Below, in pieces: positions 15,122 through 15,540 of a stretch of 15,540 bases of DNA. Location: NCBI GenBank assembly GCA_003537575.1, contig DPRS01000072.1, positions 21,348 through 36,887 of the forward strand, given 5' to 3'. The translations under genes were made by a program, and so were the position numbers. The notes beneath the pieces are model-generated. The model did not search any database, was not told the origin of the DNA, and saw only the letters and a list, made by a program, of their open reading frames with translations. Within the stretch, counting starts at the first letter, position 1; every line of letters begins with the position of its first letter. Source of the stretch: Oxalobacteraceae bacterium. GTDB taxonomy: Bacteria > Pseudomonadota > Gammaproteobacteria > Burkholderiales > Burkholderiaceae_D.

Positions 15122-15150
15122 ATTAAAAGTCCAGGTGATTGGATTATCAA
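15122..15150 (-). promoter_or_regulatory. Sigma70-type promoter of the DUF1232 gene
   Basis: On the minus strand TTGATA (15145-15150) and TTTAAT (15122-15127) are 17 bases apart, each one mismatch from consensus. Predicted initiation near 15115 leaves a very short leader that contains the AGGA ribosome site. This supports the ATG at 15107-15109 as the start. Confidence 0.6.
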
Positions 15151-15276
15151 AAGCCGTCATCGTTCACATCTAAAAATGGACCATGCAAAGAATGCCGGAC
15201 TGCATTGTGTGTCTTTTCAGTCACGACTGCTTTTGATTAGCTTTTAACTTGCAAAAATGATATGGCACAATCGTTA

Positions 15277-15315
15277 AAGGAAGGAAATTCTTTCCAATTG
15301 CTTCCCTCCTTCCTT
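15277..15315 (+). other. Stem-loop in the DUF805 gene leader
   Basis: AAGGAAGG (15277-15284) is inverted as CCTTCCTT (15308-15315), with a pyrimidine-rich loop between. It ends about 30 bases before the TTG start. The purine arm resembles a ribosome-binding sequence, so it may act as a decoy or regulatory hairpin. No function is established. Confidence 0.35.
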
Positions 15316-15345
15316 AATAACCACCAATAAAAAAAGGAAATCGCC

Positions 15346-15540
15346 TTGAACAATCCCTATTCCGCACCTGATGCCGTGCTGACCGTGCCAATGACGGACG
15401 ACACTTACGAACCATCGATGTTTTCGCTGCACGGCAGGATCGGTCGCCTGCGCTACCTGGCGTATTCCTTCCTGCTGTCGCTGGTGATGATGGCGATTGG
15501 CGCGGCCATCACCGGCATCGTGGCTGCCATCACGCAAAGC
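15346..15540 (+). CDS. DUF805 family inner-membrane protein, 5' part (3' end outside window)
   Basis: The first 65 codons are in the window and stay open to the edge. Translation starts at a TTG (15346-15348) with AAGGA 7 bases upstream: (M)NNPYSAPDAVLTVPMTDD and onward. The DUF805 hallmark follows, MFSLHGRIGRLRYLAYSF, then a hydrophobic helix LLSLVMMAIGAAITGIVAAI. DUF805 proteins are small inner-membrane proteins of about 120-200 residues with unknown function; E. coli YhaH and YhaI belong to the family. The non-ATG start and the absence of another in-frame start before the motif except a weak internal ATG make TTG the best choice. Confidence 0.8.
   Translation, partial: MNNPYSAPDAVLTVPMTDDTYEPSMFSLHGRIGRLRYLAYSFLLSLVMMAIGAAITGIVAAITQS

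Overview
The window looks like a chromosomal stretch of a moderately GC-rich Gram-negative bacterium, most likely a betaproteobacterium of the Burkholderiales/Oxalobacteraceae type. This rests on gene style, outer-membrane porin and barrel remnants that end in Phe, lipoproteins, and the KtrAB and ectoine gene sets; no rRNA or marker gene is present to confirm it. Most of the first 11.5 kb concerns osmotic and cation homeostasis.

Layout. (1) 1-1911, plus strand: the 3' end of a BCCT-family osmolyte transporter, a MarC-family membrane protein joined to it by an ATGA overlap, and a porin gene wrecked by an internal deletion. (2) 2048-5921, minus strand: a complete ectoine/hydroxyectoine cluster reading ectR-ectA-ectB-ectC-ectD, with catalytic residues intact and a near-consensus sigma70 promoter at its 5' edge. 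(3) 5922-6730: an intergenic area holding the C-terminal remnant of an outer-membrane barrel protein and a small lipoprotein gene ending in a terminator. (4) 6722-11444, minus strand: a probable four-gene operon of Na+/H+ antiporter, truncated P-type cation ATPase, KtrB/TrkH and KtrA/TrkA, preceded by a structured leader without a Shine-Dalgarno sequence. (5) 11691-14145: an alpha/beta hydrolase (minus) divergent from a secreted seven-repeat HAF protein (plus). (6) 14404-15540: a Gly/Ser-rich lipoprotein (minus), a small DUF1232 membrane protein (minus) and the 5' part of a DUF805 membrane protein (plus, TTG start).

How it fits together. On an osmotic upshift, K+ uptake by KtrAB is typically the first response, Na+ is exported by the antiporter, and K+ is then replaced by compatible solutes, either imported (BCCT) or made (EctABC, with EctD hydroxylating ectoine). 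All these steps lie within 11.5 kb here. Three genes in the same block are broken or remnant (porin, outer-membrane barrel, P-type ATPase), so the block has been remodelled by deletion.

I found no CRISPR array, tRNA, rRNA, intact mobile element or defence system. The most unusual candidates are the structured leader of the antiporter operon, the half-length P-type ATPase kept in frame and translationally coupled to ktrB, and the strong promoter that overlaps the apparent ectR start codon.
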